Shown here: positions 1-7,719 of the stretch, piece after piece
How the letters are laid out: the number at the start of each line of letters is the position of its first letter
Numbering within the stretch: position 1 is the stretch's first letter
Source of the DNA: Aquificaceae bacterium
Lineage (GTDB): Bacteria; Aquificota; Aquificia; Aquificales; Aquificaceae
Direction of reading: 5' to 3'
NCBI GenBank assembly: GCA_025062075.1
Contig: JANXBA010000018.1
Span: 1 to 46,842 of the forward strand
Length of the DNA stretch: 46,842 bases
Notes under the pieces: model-generated
The model's input: only the letters and a program-made list of their open reading frames with translations
The model's database searches: none
Told to the model about the DNA's origin: nothing
Translations under genes and position numbers: made by a program

Positions 1-251
1 AATCCAATCCTTTTCCTAAGAACTATCAGGAGGTATGTGGTAAAGGTCATGTAGCCAAGTCCACCTATCTGAATAAGAGTAAGAACTTTCAATTTTCCTG
101 CAAAGGTCAAATCCTTCTGCGTGTCCAAGACTACAAGACCAGTGACCGTGGTGGCGGAAGTAGCGGTAAAGAGCGCATCCAAGTAGCTGATGCTCTTCGT
201 GGTGGAAAAGGGCATATAAAGAAGTAAGGAGCCTGTGAGTATGATTTGAAC
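1..251 (-). CDS. TrkH/KtrB-family potassium transporter, N-terminal part (runs off window)
   Basis: The minus-strand frame from about 251 down to base 1 reads as the start of a TrkH/KtrB/TrkG K+ channel-like subunit: a first membrane segment ending LLLYMPFSTT, then SYLDALFTATSATTVTGL, which matches the first pore loop and selectivity-filter region, then IQIGGLGYMTFTTYLL. These subunits move K+ through the inner membrane with a cytoplasmic Trk/Ktr partner. The gene continues beyond the window. Its start is odd: the first standard ATG in frame is at 215, which would delete the first membrane helix. The open frame reaches 257, where a stop lies, with no ATG, GTG or TTG before the helix. Base composition here (about 38% G+C in 61-120) is below that of its neighbours. 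A frameshift, an unusual start codon or an N-terminal truncation are all possible. Confidence 0.7.
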
Positions 252-265
252 TAAATTTTAACGCA

Positions 266-1228
266 GTGGACTTAGGAGCTCTCGTAGAAGATTTTGTGCT
301 AAAAAAGAAGCTGAGCCTTCCCAAGGAGAGCATAAAAGCCATACTTACGGACTTAGTAGCATGGACTAAACCCTCAGTAGAGGGGGCAGGCATCGCAAGG
401 ACGGAAAAGGGCGATTTTACCCTTTTGAGCCCCAAGTACGGAGAGCCATATCACAGTCTCTCCGCCGGTGCGGTGGGAGAGTGCTTGGAGAAGTTCTTAC
501 TGCCCTCCCGCCTTCTCCAGAAGGCGGAGAAGCAAAAGAGAGTATCTCTTCTGGATGTGGGCTTTGGGCTGGGCTACAACGTGGCGGTAGCCATAAAAAA
601 GATAAGGGATGTAAACCCGAGAGCGGAGATAGAAATCCTGTCTTTAGAGAAGGAACTCCCCCAGGAGGTCCCACCCCTTCCCGGAGAATACAGGGCCATT
701 CACGAAAGACTTTGGAACAGGTTGCCTGAGTTTGAAGATGGGGGCGTAAGCTTTAAACTGCTCTTGGGTGATGCGAGAGAAAGGATAAGGGAAGTGGAAG
801 GCTTCTTTGATGCGGTCTTTCACGACGCCTTTTCTCCCTACAGGAACTCTGAGATGTGGAGCCTTGAGTTCCTCTCACATCTAAAGAGGTTGATGGGAGG
901 AGAGAGTATCTGGGTATCTTACACCTCAGCCCTTCCAGTAAGAAAGGCCCTCAGGATGCTCGGCTTCAAGCTTAGCTCTACAAGGAGCGTAGGGAGAAAA
1001 AGAGGTGGCACGAAGGCGTGCTTGGTGGGTGAGGACGGCATAGGTCAGGTGGAAAGCTCAAAGCTGGAAACCTCCCCTTACGCCCTACCCTTTTTGGACC
1101 CAACTCTAAAGGAGGAGGGAATTCAAATACTCATAGATTACAGAGTAAGGGTCGAACTTCTCAAAATGGCCCAGGGCGGATTCGAACCGCCGACACCCCG
1201 GTTTTCAGCCGGGTGCTCTACCAGCTGA
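266..1228 (+). CDS. mnmC2: tRNA (mnm5s2U34) methyltransferase, stand-alone MnmC2 (DUF752)
   Basis: This is a SAM-dependent methyltransferase that completes 5-methylaminomethyl modification of wobble U34 in tRNA. It is the MnmC2 half only, with no fused FAD oxidase, as described for the Aquifex aeolicus DUF752 protein. Visible motifs are the DUF752 entry GDFTLLSPKYGEPYHS (about residues 50-65), the SAM-binding loop LLDVGFGLGYN (about 94-104), LLGDARERI, and the active-site-like FHDAFSPYRN (about 190). The GTG start at 266 lacks a Shine-Dalgarno site but has TAAATT 8 bases upstream. At 320 residues it is slightly longer than the roughly 308-residue Aquifex protein. The last 20 residues, starting MAQGGFEPP, are encoded by the complement of tRNA-Phe, and the stop lies in the tRNA D-arm region, so the native C-terminus is uncertain. 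Confidence 0.88.
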   Translation: MDLGALVEDFVLKKKLSLPKESIKAILTDLVAWTKPSVEGAGIARTEKGDFTLLSPKYGEPYHSLSAGAVGECLEKFLLPSRLLQKAEKQKRVSLLDVGFGLGYNVAVAIKKIRDVNPRAEIEILSLEKELPQEVPPLPGEYRAIHERLWNRLPEFEDGGVSFKLLLGDARERIREVEGFFDAVFHDAFSPYRNSEMWSLEFLSHLKRLMGGESIWVSYTSALPVRKALRMLGFKLSSTRSVGRKRGGTKACLVGEDGIGQVESSKLETSPYALPFLDPTLKEEGIQILIDYRVRVELLKMAQGGFEPPTPRFSAGCSTS

Positions 1229-1239
1229 GCTACCGGGCC
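1167..1239 (-). tRNA. tRNA-Phe (GAA)
   Basis: Read on the minus strand, the sequence folds as a complete tRNA: acceptor GGCCCGG pairing with CTGGGCC (one G-U), D-arm GCTC...GAGC, anticodon stem CCCGG/CCGGG around loop CTGAAAA with anticodon GAA, T-arm GGCGG-TTCGAAT-CCGCC, and discriminator A. CCA is not encoded; the next bases are TTTT. A TATAAT box lies on the minus strand at 1258-1253, about 13 bases before the mature 5' end. The gene is convergent with and overlapped by the 3' end of mnmC2. Confidence 0.97.
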
Positions 1240-1252
1240 TGAATTCTTTAAT

Positions 1253-1291
1253 ATTATATATGACTCCGGAGGGAAGTAGTCCAGTTATAAT
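1253..1291. promoter_or_regulatory. Divergent promoter elements for tRNA-Phe (-) and DUF1232 gene (+)
   Basis: The 61 bases between tRNA-Phe and the next gene carry two perfect TATAAT hexamers. One is on the minus strand (plus-strand ATTATA at 1253-1258), correctly placed for the tRNA. The other is on the plus strand (1286-1291), 9 bases before the ATG at 1301. No convincing -35 was seen for either. The plus-strand placement would give a transcript with almost no leader, and no Shine-Dalgarno sequence is present. Confidence 0.55.
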
Positions 1292-1300
1292 AAAAAATCT

Positions 1301-1663
1301 ATGGAGGAGAGGCTGAAGGCCTACTACAGGGATGTAGGGATTGCAGAGCTGAGAAGGCTTTTGGACGAGAAGCTCAGAAAGGTGCCTCCCACTATGGAAC
1401 ACGTTAGGAACCTCATACTTGATGCCAAGATGTTTTACCACTTGCTGGCGGACCAGGATTTTGAGCTCAAGGAGGAGACCAGAAGAGACTTCACCGCTGC
1501 GCTACTCTACTTCATAGAACACAGAGACGCCATAAGGGACTCCATACCTTTCATAGGTTACTGGGACGACTACAAGCTGGTGCAATACGTGAAAAACAAG
1601 CACAAAGAGGAGATAGAGCGCTACTTCTCGCAGGTAAAGCACTTCATAGCTAACTACTTCTGA
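1301..1663 (+). CDS. DUF1232 (YkvA-like) family protein
   Basis: A 120-residue protein whose middle part, ALLYFIEHRDAIRDSIPFIG followed by YWDDYKLVQYV (about residues 66-96), matches the DUF1232 pattern of a short hydrophobic stretch, two Asp-containing turns and a G-x-x-DD motif. The function of the family is not established. The N-terminal half is charged and helical, and the C-terminus has the basic/acidic stretch KNKHKEEIERYF. The ATG at 1301 is preceded by TATAAT (gap 9) instead of a ribosome site. The stop codon overlaps the next ATG in TGATG, so translation of the permease is probably coupled. It is the first gene of a seven-gene plus-strand run. Confidence 0.6.
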   Translation: MEERLKAYYRDVGIAELRRLLDEKLRKVPPTMEHVRNLILDAKMFYHLLADQDFELKEETRRDFTAALLYFIEHRDAIRDSIPFIGYWDDYKLVQYVKNKHKEEIERYFSQVKHFIANYF

Positions 1664-2637
1664 TGGTGTGGTTTCTCTCCTACAGGTTACTTCAGGCCTT
1701 TTTGACCCTGGTGGGGGTCACCTTCGTGTCTTTTGTAATCATAAAGCTGGCACCCGGCGACTACTTAGACCAGCTACGCCTGAACCCCCAGATATCCCCA
1801 GAGACTATAGAAGCCCTGAAGAAGCAGTACGGGCTTGACCAGAACTTGCTGGTGCAGTACGCAAAGTGGCTTTTGTCCGCTCTGAGCTTTGACTTGGGAT
1901 ACAGCTTTCAGTATCACGCACCCGTGTCCCAGCTCATAGGCGAGCGCGTCTGGAACACCCTCCTGCTTACGGTGAGCTCTACCTTGCTCTCTTGGCTCGT
2001 GGCCCTACCTTTGGGCATGGTGGCAGGTCTGAAGGAGAACAGCCTGCTTGACAAGGCTATAAGAGCATACAGCTACCTTTTTATGTCAGTGCCTTCCTTC
2101 TTTCTTGCCTTTCTTCTGCTACTTTTGGTTTCCAAGACGGGCTACCTGCCCGTGGGTGGCCTGCACAGCCCTCAGTTCCACCAGCTGAGCCTGTGGGGAA
2201 AGCTTTTGGACCTGCTTGCCCACATGGCGGTGCCCGTGCTCACCCTTACCTTGGTCTCCTCCGCAGGACTCGTAAGACTTATGAGAAGTAGCGTCATAGA
2301 GATAAAAAACAGCCCCATGGTGCTCATGCTCAGGGCGAAGGGGGTCTCCCAGTGGGTGGTTCTCGAGCACATTTTCAAAAACGCTATGAACCCCTTTACC
2401 ACGCTCATAGGATACGAGATAGCGGGTCTCCTCTCCGGGGCTGCCCTTATAGAAATCATCGTAGGCTGGCCGGGGCTGGGCACTCTCATGCTCGATGCGG
2501 TTCTCTCTCAGGACCTCTTTTTGGTGATGGGTGGGCTCTACGTAGGCACTATAATGCTCTTAGTAGGTAATCTACTGGCGGACTTGCTCTTGGCGTCTAT
2601 AGACCCAAGGGTGAGGGAAAAAGAAATCCTAAGCTAA
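1663..2637 (+). CDS. ABC transporter permease, DppB/OppB family
   Basis: A 324-residue inner-membrane permease of binding-protein-dependent ABC importers of the dipeptide/oligopeptide/nickel group. It starts with a membrane helix and the family signature VTFVSFVIIKLAPGDYLDQL. The EAA loop that contacts the ATPase is visible as RAKGVSQWVVLEHIFKNAMN (about residues 225-244), followed by IEIIVGWPGLGTLMLDAVL, which is typical of DppB. About six membrane segments are visible. No DppC partner, ATPases or solute-binding protein lie beside it, so its substrate cannot be deduced. Its start overlaps the DUF1232 stop, and it is followed 12 bases later by the DJ-1-like gene with an AAGGAGG site. Confidence 0.88.
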   Translation: MVWFLSYRLLQAFLTLVGVTFVSFVIIKLAPGDYLDQLRLNPQISPETIEALKKQYGLDQNLLVQYAKWLLSALSFDLGYSFQYHAPVSQLIGERVWNTLLLTVSSTLLSWLVALPLGMVAGLKENSLLDKAIRAYSYLFMSVPSFFLAFLLLLLVSKTGYLPVGGLHSPQFHQLSLWGKLLDLLAHMAVPVLTLTLVSSAGLVRLMRSSVIEIKNSPMVLMLRAKGVSQWVVLEHIFKNAMNPFTTLIGYEIAGLLSGAALIEIIVGWPGLGTLMLDAVLSQDLFLVMGGLYVGTIMLLVGNLLADLLLASIDPRVREKEILS

Positions 2638-2649
2638 GGAGGTGTTGCC

Positions 2650-3201
2650 ATGCCAAAGGTAGCTGTTCTGCTGGCGGAGGGCTTTGAAGAGGTGGAGGCG
2701 GTAGCCCCCATTGACGTGCTACGCCGTGCGGGAGTTGAGGTGGTGGTGGCGGGCTTGAGCCCAGAGCCCGTAGCGAGCGCAAGGGGGGTAAAGATAGTCC
2801 CCGACACCACCGTAGACCAGCTCAGGGCGGAGGAGTTAGACATGGTTATCCTGCCCGGCGGTGCGGGCGGTGTGGAAAGGCTCAAGCAAGACCCAAGAGT
2901 GGAAGAGCTCCTGAAGAATATGCAGGAGAAGAACAAGCTCATAGGTGCGATTTGCGCCGCCCCTACCGCTCTGGCCAAGTTCGGTCTTCTTCAAGGTAAG
3001 AAGGCCACCGTCTATCCGTCGCTGGTGGAGGAGATAAAGCCCGCTCAGTTTATAGACCAGTCCGTGGTGGAGGACCAGAACGTGATAACCAGCCAGGGTC
3101 CGGGCACCGCCCTTGAGTTTGGCCTAAAGCTGGCGGAGAAGCTATTAGGCAGGGAAAAGGCTACGGAAGTGGCACAGAGGATGCTCGTGCCTTACGGATG
3201 A
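2650..3201 (+). CDS. DJ-1/PfpI family protein (YajL/ThiJ-like)
   Basis: A 183-residue cytoplasmic protein covering the whole DJ-1/PfpI fold: MPKVAVLLAEGFEEVEAVAP at the N-terminus with the conserved Glu of this family, LPGGAGGVERL in the middle, and the nucleophile elbow IGAICAAPTAL with Cys near residue 101. Related proteins act as glyoxalase/deglycase-type or redox-protection enzymes (YajL, Hsp31, DJ-1) or as proteases (PfpI). The sequence alone does not say which. A strong site (AAGGAGG, 2636-2642) precedes the ATG. The ATG of the next gene overlaps its stop as ATGA, suggesting co-translation. Confidence 0.88.
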   Translation: MPKVAVLLAEGFEEVEAVAPIDVLRRAGVEVVVAGLSPEPVASARGVKIVPDTTVDQLRAEELDMVILPGGAGGVERLKQDPRVEELLKNMQEKNKLIGAICAAPTALAKFGLLQGKKATVYPSLVEEIKPAQFIDQSVVEDQNVITSQGPGTALEFGLKLAEKLLGREKATEVAQRMLVPYG

Positions 3202-4373
3202 TACAGGTAAGGGTAAAGCCGGGCGTAGAGGACAAGATAAGGGGCTTTTTCCCGTGGGCTTACAGGCCGGAGATAATAAGCTACTCCAGACAGCCCCAGA
3301 AGGGGGACTTGGTGGTGGTAAGGGATGCGGGGGGCAGATTTTTGGGCTACGGCTATGTAAACCTCTCCGCAAACATAAGCCTGCGTATACTCTCTTTTAA
3401 CAAAGAAGAGCCCGTAAGCGAGGAGCTCATAAGGAAAAGGCTTGCACAGGCGCTGGAGTATCGCAAGAGGCTTTCCATTGACAGCAACGCCTACAGGCTG
3501 GTGCACTCGGAGGGCGACTTCCTGCCCGGGCTGATAGTGGACGTGTACGACCAGTACGTGGTGGTGGAGTTTACTACCTACGGCATGAGCAGGCTCAGAG
3601 ACTGGGTCCTTCCTGCGCTAGTAGACCTCCTCAGGCCCAAAGGCATTTACGAAAAGGTGAGCTCTTACGTGGCCTCCGCAGAAGGTCTTCAGGGAAAGGA
3701 GGGTGTGCTCTACGGAGAGGTCCCACCAGAAGTGGTCATACGGGAGCACGACCTTGAGTTCTTCGTGAACATACCTAAGGGCCAGAAAACGGGCTTTTTC
3801 CTTGACCAGAGGAGGGCAAGAAGGCTCATAAGAGAGCTGGTAAAGCCCGGAGGAGAATGTCTTGACCTTTTCTGTCACACGGGCGGTTTTGCCCTCAACA
3901 TGAAAAAGGCCGGGGCAGGCTCGGTAATCGCAGTGGACATATCACCTGAGGCCCTGCAGACAGGGCAGAAAAGCGCAGAGCTCAACCGCATAGAGGACAT
4001 ACGGTGGGTGGAGGACAACGCCTTTGACTTTCTAAGAAAGCTCCAAAACGATGGCAAGAAGTTTGACCTCATAGTCATAGACCCACCATCCTTTGCCAAG
4101 AACAGGGCAAGCATGTCCAACGCCCTGAGGGGCTACAAGGAGCTCCTCGTGAGAGCTCTGCATCTTACAAAGCCGGGGGGCTATTTAGCGGTCTACTCCT
4201 GCTCTTTTCACGTAAGTAGAGAGCACCTGCTCCAGACCCTTTTGGAGGCCTGCGCGGACACAAGAAGACAAGTGAGAGTGGTGGGGGAAAGCTTCCAAGA
4301 CCTGGACCACCCTTGGGTGCTCCAGATACCCAACACCCTGTATCTCAAAGGCATATATGTGGAGGTGCTTTAG
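3198..4373 (+). CDS. PUA-domain class I rRNA methyltransferase, RlmI-like
   Basis: A 391-residue SAM-dependent methyltransferase of the RlmI/YccW group, which methylates a cytosine C5 in 23S rRNA. It has an N-terminal PUA RNA-binding domain (residues 1-75; PGVEDKIRGFFPWAYRPEI), a linker domain (VDVYDQYVVVEFTTYGMSRL), then a Rossmann methyltransferase: LDLFCHTGGFALNMKKAGA (about 222-240), VDISPEAL, the base-flipping loop IDPPSFAKNR (about 294-303), and SCSFHVSREHLL with the catalytic-type Cys. The length matches the family (about 390). It overlaps the preceding stop by four bases, and its own stop overlaps the GTG of uppP. The exact target nucleotide is inferred only from family membership. 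Confidence 0.85.
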   Translation: MIQVRVKPGVEDKIRGFFPWAYRPEIISYSRQPQKGDLVVVRDAGGRFLGYGYVNLSANISLRILSFNKEEPVSEELIRKRLAQALEYRKRLSIDSNAYRLVHSEGDFLPGLIVDVYDQYVVVEFTTYGMSRLRDWVLPALVDLLRPKGIYEKVSSYVASAEGLQGKEGVLYGEVPPEVVIREHDLEFFVNIPKGQKTGFFLDQRRARRLIRELVKPGGECLDLFCHTGGFALNMKKAGAGSVIAVDISPEALQTGQKSAELNRIEDIRWVEDNAFDFLRKLQNDGKKFDLIVIDPPSFAKNRASMSNALRGYKELLVRALHLTKPGGYLAVYSCSFHVSREHLLQTLLEACADTRRQVRVVGESFQDLDHPWVLQIPNTLYLKGIYVEVL

Positions 4374-5143
4374 TGGAGGTAAGGCACGCCCTGATAATGG
4401 GAGCGATAGAAGGCCTTACCGAGTTCTTGCCCGTCTCTTCCACGGGACACCTGATACTCACCGCCCATGTGCTGGGACTGCCCCACGACCAGTTTACCAA
4501 GAGCTTTGAGATAGCCATACAGCTCGGTGCCATACTGGCGGTGGTCTTCCTGTACTGGCGCAGGCTGGCGGTTGATTTAGAGCTCTGGAAAAGGATAGGG
4601 GTGGCCTTCCTGCCTACTGGTCTTTTGGGCTTTAGCCTGTATAGGCTTATAAAAGACTACCTCATTGGCAACGATGTGCTCGTGGTCTTTACGCTGGTTT
4701 TGGGGGGCGTGTTTCTGCTCTTTGCGGACAGGGTCTGCGAGCGCTTCTGTCACATAGGAGACATAAGGGAGCTCAGCTACGGGAGAGCCCTAGTCATAGG
4801 GCTCTTTCAGAGTCTGGCTATCGTGCCCGGCGTTTCCCGCTCCGGAGCCACCATCGTAGGCGGTATGCTCATGGGACTGAACCGCAGGACCTCTGCGGAG
4901 TTTTCTTTCCTGCTTGCGGTGCCTACCATGCTAGTAGCCACGGGCTACGACCTTCTTAGGTCCCACGAGGAGTTCAGCCTCGCCCAGTGGCAGGTGCTTG
5001 GGGTAGGGTTCGTCAGCGCCTTTCTCTTTGCCATGCTGAGCGTCAAGGCTTTGCTGAGCTTTCTGGCAAGGCACTCCTTTTTGCCCTTCGGGGTTTACCG
5101 AATAGCGGTAGGCCTGCTTTATGCTTACTTTTTCTTGCTATAA
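4373..5143 (+). CDS. uppP: Undecaprenyl-diphosphatase UppP (BacA)
   Basis: An inner-membrane enzyme that removes a phosphate from undecaprenyl diphosphate to recycle the peptidoglycan lipid carrier; it also underlies bacitracin resistance. The diagnostic motifs are [17 protein letters not shown] (about residues 13-29) and [10 protein letters not shown] (about 160-169), with about eight hydrophobic segments in 256 residues, the usual length. I place the start at GTG 4373, giving [21 protein letters not shown] at 4361-4366 is correctly spaced, and the family N-terminus fits. An upstream ATG at 4313 would add 20 non-homologous residues inside the previous gene. The 3' end holds TATAAT at the stop codon (CTATAATCT). 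Confidence 0.95.
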   Translation: MEVRHALIMGAIEGLTEFLPVSSTGHLILTAHVLGLPHDQFTKSFEIAIQLGAILAVVFLYWRRLAVDLELWKRIGVAFLPTGLLGFSLYRLIKDYLIGNDVLVVFTLVLGGVFLLFADRVCERFCHIGDIRELSYGRALVIGLFQSLAIVPGVSRSGATIVGGMLMGLNRRTSAEFSFLLAVPTMLVATGYDLLRSHEEFSLAQWQVLGVGFVSAFLFAMLSVKALLSFLARHSFLPFGVYRIAVGLLYAYFFLL

Positions 5144-5165
5144 TCTCAGCGCAGGAGGTCTGAGA

Positions 5166-6422
5166 ATGGACTACCACATAAGGGACATAGCTTTGGCTGA
5201 TGTGGGCAAAAACCGCATAGAGTGGGCGGAGAGGGACATGCCCGTCCTCAGGCGCATAAGGGAGAGGTTCTCCCAAGAAAAGCCCTTCGCAGGTCTTCGC
5301 ATATCCGCATGCCTGCACGTGACCACTGAGACCGCAAACTTGCTGATTACCCTAAAGGAAGGGGGCGCGGAGGTGTTTCTGACCGCCTCCAACCCCCTTT
5401 CCACGCAGGACGATGTGGCCGCATCTCTGGTAAAACACTACCAGATTCCGGTCTTTGCCATAAAGGGGGAGGACACGGACACCTACTACAGCCACCTGAG
5501 GGAAGTCATAAGGAGAGAGCCACATCTTGTGATAGACGACGGGGCGGACCTGATTTCTACGCTTCATCGGGAGTTTCCCGAGCTGGCACGCAAGGTGTAC
5601 GGGGGCATGGAAGAGACCACCACGGGCGTCATAAGGCTCAAGGCTATGGCAAAGGAGGGCGTGCTCCTGTTTCCTATTGTGGCGGTCAACGACGCCTACA
5701 CTAAACACATGTTTGACAACCGGTACGGCACGGGCCAGTCCACTATAGACGCCATAATGAGGGCTACCAACAGGCTCGTAGCGGGCTCCTACTTTGTGGT
5801 AGCGGGATACGGCTGGTGCGGAAAGGGCGTGGCCCAGAGGGCAAGGGGCATGGGAGCTAACGTGATAGTCTGCGAGGTGGACCCCATCAAGGCTCTCGAG
5901 GCACGCATGGACGGCTTTTTGGTCATGCCCATGAGAGAGGCCTGCAGGCTGGGCGACTTTTTCGTGACGGTCACCGGCAACACCTCCGTCATAAGAGAGG
6001 AGCACTTCATGAGCATGAAAGACGGAGCCATAGTGTCCAACGCAGGGCACTTCAACGTGGAGATAGACCTGCCTGCGCTGGAAGCGCTGAGCCTTTCCAG
6101 ACGGGAGATAAGACCCTTCGTGGAGGAGTACACGCTCAGGGACGGCAGGAGAATATACCTGCTGGCCCAGGGAAGGCTCGTCAACCTTGCCAGTGCGGAA
6201 GGACACCCTGCCTCCGTCATGGACATGAGCTTTGCAAACCAAGCTCTGTCTGCGGAGTTCCTCCTGAAGAACCATCAAAGCTTGGAAAAACAGGTTTACA
6301 GGGTGCCTGAGGAGATAGACAGGCAGGTGGCAGACCTTAAACTCCGCAGTATGGGCGTGGAGATAGACGAGCTAACCGAAGAGCAGGTAGCCTACCTCTC
6401 CTCTTGGGAGTTTGGCACTTGA
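5166..6422 (+). CDS. ahcY: S-adenosylhomocysteine hydrolase (adenosylhomocysteinase)
   Basis: This NAD-dependent enzyme splits S-adenosylhomocysteine into adenosine and homocysteine, relieving product inhibition of methyltransferases such as the rRNA and tRNA enzymes in this window. Its 418 residues match the family. Visible landmarks are [11 protein letters not shown], the substrate-binding [26 protein letters not shown], the Asn/Lys-type active site [19 protein letters not shown], the NAD-binding [20 protein letters not shown] (about residues 210-229), and [12 protein letters not shown]. The start at 5166 follows AGGAGG (5153-5158) by seven bases. An upstream in-frame ATG at 5121 lies within uppP and is unlikely. 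Confidence 0.96.
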   Translation: MDYHIRDIALADVGKNRIEWAERDMPVLRRIRERFSQEKPFAGLRISACLHVTTETANLLITLKEGGAEVFLTASNPLSTQDDVAASLVKHYQIPVFAIKGEDTDTYYSHLREVIRREPHLVIDDGADLISTLHREFPELARKVYGGMEETTTGVIRLKAMAKEGVLLFPIVAVNDAYTKHMFDNRYGTGQSTIDAIMRATNRLVAGSYFVVAGYGWCGKGVAQRARGMGANVIVCEVDPIKALEARMDGFLVMPMREACRLGDFFVTVTGNTSVIREEHFMSMKDGAIVSNAGHFNVEIDLPALEALSLSRREIRPFVEEYTLRDGRRIYLLAQGRLVNLASAEGHPASVMDMSFANQALSAEFLLKNHQSLEKQVYRVPEEIDRQVADLKLRSMGVEIDELTEEQVAYLSSWEFGT

Positions 6423-6433
6423 CGTGATACAAT
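6404..6433 (+). promoter_or_regulatory. Possible promoter for icd inside the 3' end of ahcY
   Basis: TTGGGA (6404-6409) and TACAAT (6428-6433) are separated by 18 bases. They lie over the last codons of ahcY and 20 bases before the icd ATG at 6454. GAGGTG at 6444-6449 gives icd a normal ribosome site. Independent control of icd is plausible but rests on sequence resemblance only. Confidence 0.35.
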
Positions 6434-6453
6434 ACAGAGCCACGAGGTGTGAG

Positions 6454-7719
6454 ATGAAGTGGGAGAATGTCTTTTCGTGGGAAGGAAAGGTGAGGATTCC
6501 GCAGGAAGGGCGGTTCATAGAGCTGGAAGAAGACAAGAGTCTGATAGTCCCCAACAACCCCATAATTCCCTACATCGAAGGTGACGGCATAGGCTCGGAG
6601 ATAGCTCCCGCCATGCTCCATGTGGTCAACACCGCAGTGGAAAAAGCCTACGGTGGCCACAGACGCATCTACTGGGTGGAGCTGTTGGCAGGAGACAAGG
6701 CGGAGGAAAAAACTGGTCAGCGCATGCCAGAGGAGACCTTGGAGGTGCTAAGGCAGGCGGTGGTAGCCATAAAGGGGCCTCTCGGGACGCCCGTGGGCAA
6801 AGGTGGCAAGTCCCTGAACGCAGTCCTGCGTCAGTCTATGGACTTCTACTCCGCCATAAGACCTGTCTACTGGCTGGGTCAACCCTCGCCCATACCCGAG
6901 CCCCAGCGGGTCAACGTGGCAGTCTTTAGGGAGAACTCCGACGACGTTTACATGGCCATAGAGTACATGCCCAAGGCGGAGGACACGCAAAAGGTCAGAG
7001 AGTTTTTCATAAAGGAGATGAAGGTGTCCGAGTACGCCCTGCCAGAGGACTGCGGTATAACGGTAAAGCCCATGAGCGAGTACAAGACAAAAAGACACGT
7101 GAGAAAGGCTCTCCGCTGGGCTTTGGAAAACAAAAAGAAAGTGGTAGCGGTCGTAGGCAAGGGCAACATCATGAAGGCGACAGAGGGAGCCTTTATAAAC
7201 TGGGCCTTCGAGGTGGCAAAAGAGCCAGAGTTTGAAGGAAGAGTAATAACTGAGGGAGAGCCCGCAGAGGGTCAGGTGCTCATGCTCAGGGTAATAACCG
7301 ACCAGATGCTCATGCAGTTGGTCCTCAAGCCCGAGGCGTATGATGTGATAATCACCCAGAACCTCAACGGCGACTACATCTCAGACCTGGCCTCTGCGCT
7401 GGTGGGCGGTCCCGGCTTTGTGCCCAGCGGAAACATAGGCGACGGATACTCCCTCTTTGAGTCCACCCACGGCACCGCCTACGACATAGCGGGCAAAGGC
7501 ATAGCCAACCCCCTGTCCCTGACCCTGTCCGGTGCCATGATGTTAGAGTACTTAGGCTGGAAGGAGTCCGCCCAGCTCATATACGAAGCGGTAAGAAGGG
7601 CCATAGAGGACAGACTGGGCACCCCCGACATAGCCCTCGGCTTTAGGAAGATGGGTGTGCAGAGCAGGGAGCTCTCCACCATGGACTTTGCAGAGGCGAT
7701 TGCGGAGAGGATAGGTTAA
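6454..7719 (+). CDS. icd: Isocitrate dehydrogenase, NAD(P)-dependent
   Basis: A 421-residue prokaryotic-type isocitrate dehydrogenase interconverting isocitrate and 2-oxoglutarate + CO2. Visible signatures are IPYIEGDGIGSEIAPAML (about residues 33-50), the substrate-binding NVAVFRENSDDVYMAIEY with the phosphorylatable-type Ser region, GKGNIMKATEGAF, the Tyr/Lys catalytic region, and the C-terminal IGDGYSLFESTHGTAYDIAGK, which carries the nucleotide-specificity loop. In Aquificaceae fixing CO2 by the reductive TCA cycle, this enzyme works in the reductive direction; in Hydrogenobacter it acts as oxalosuccinate reductase together with a separate carboxylase. That role is an inference here. The ATG at 6454 has GAGGTG upstream. 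The gene converges on and overlaps the ubiD-like gene by four bases. Confidence 0.95.
   Translation: MKWENVFSWEGKVRIPQEGRFIELEEDKSLIVPNNPIIPYIEGDGIGSEIAPAMLHVVNTAVEKAYGGHRRIYWVELLAGDKAEEKTGQRMPEETLEVLRQAVVAIKGPLGTPVGKGGKSLNAVLRQSMDFYSAIRPVYWLGQPSPIPEPQRVNVAVFRENSDDVYMAIEYMPKAEDTQKVREFFIKEMKVSEYALPEDCGITVKPMSEYKTKRHVRKALRWALENKKKVVAVVGKGNIMKATEGAFINWAFEVAKEPEFEGRVITEGEPAEGQVLMLRVITDQMLMQLVLKPEAYDVIITQNLNGDYISDLASALVGGPGFVPSGNIGDGYSLFESTHGTAYDIAGKGIANPLSLTLSGAMMLEYLGWKESAQLIYEAVRRAIEDRLGTPDIALGFRKMGVQSRELSTMDFAEAIAERIG

Noticed and set aside
16-435. Open minus-strand frame spanning the ktrB-mnmC2 junction
   Set aside because: Its first part is antisense to mnmC2 and the rest is a shifted reading of the transporter; the transporter frame shows clear TrkH motifs and this one shows none.
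5352-6278. Long (308-residue) minus-strand frame inside ahcY
   Set aside because: Low-complexity His/Val-rich antisense of a highly conserved gene; it has no domain pattern or ribosome site.
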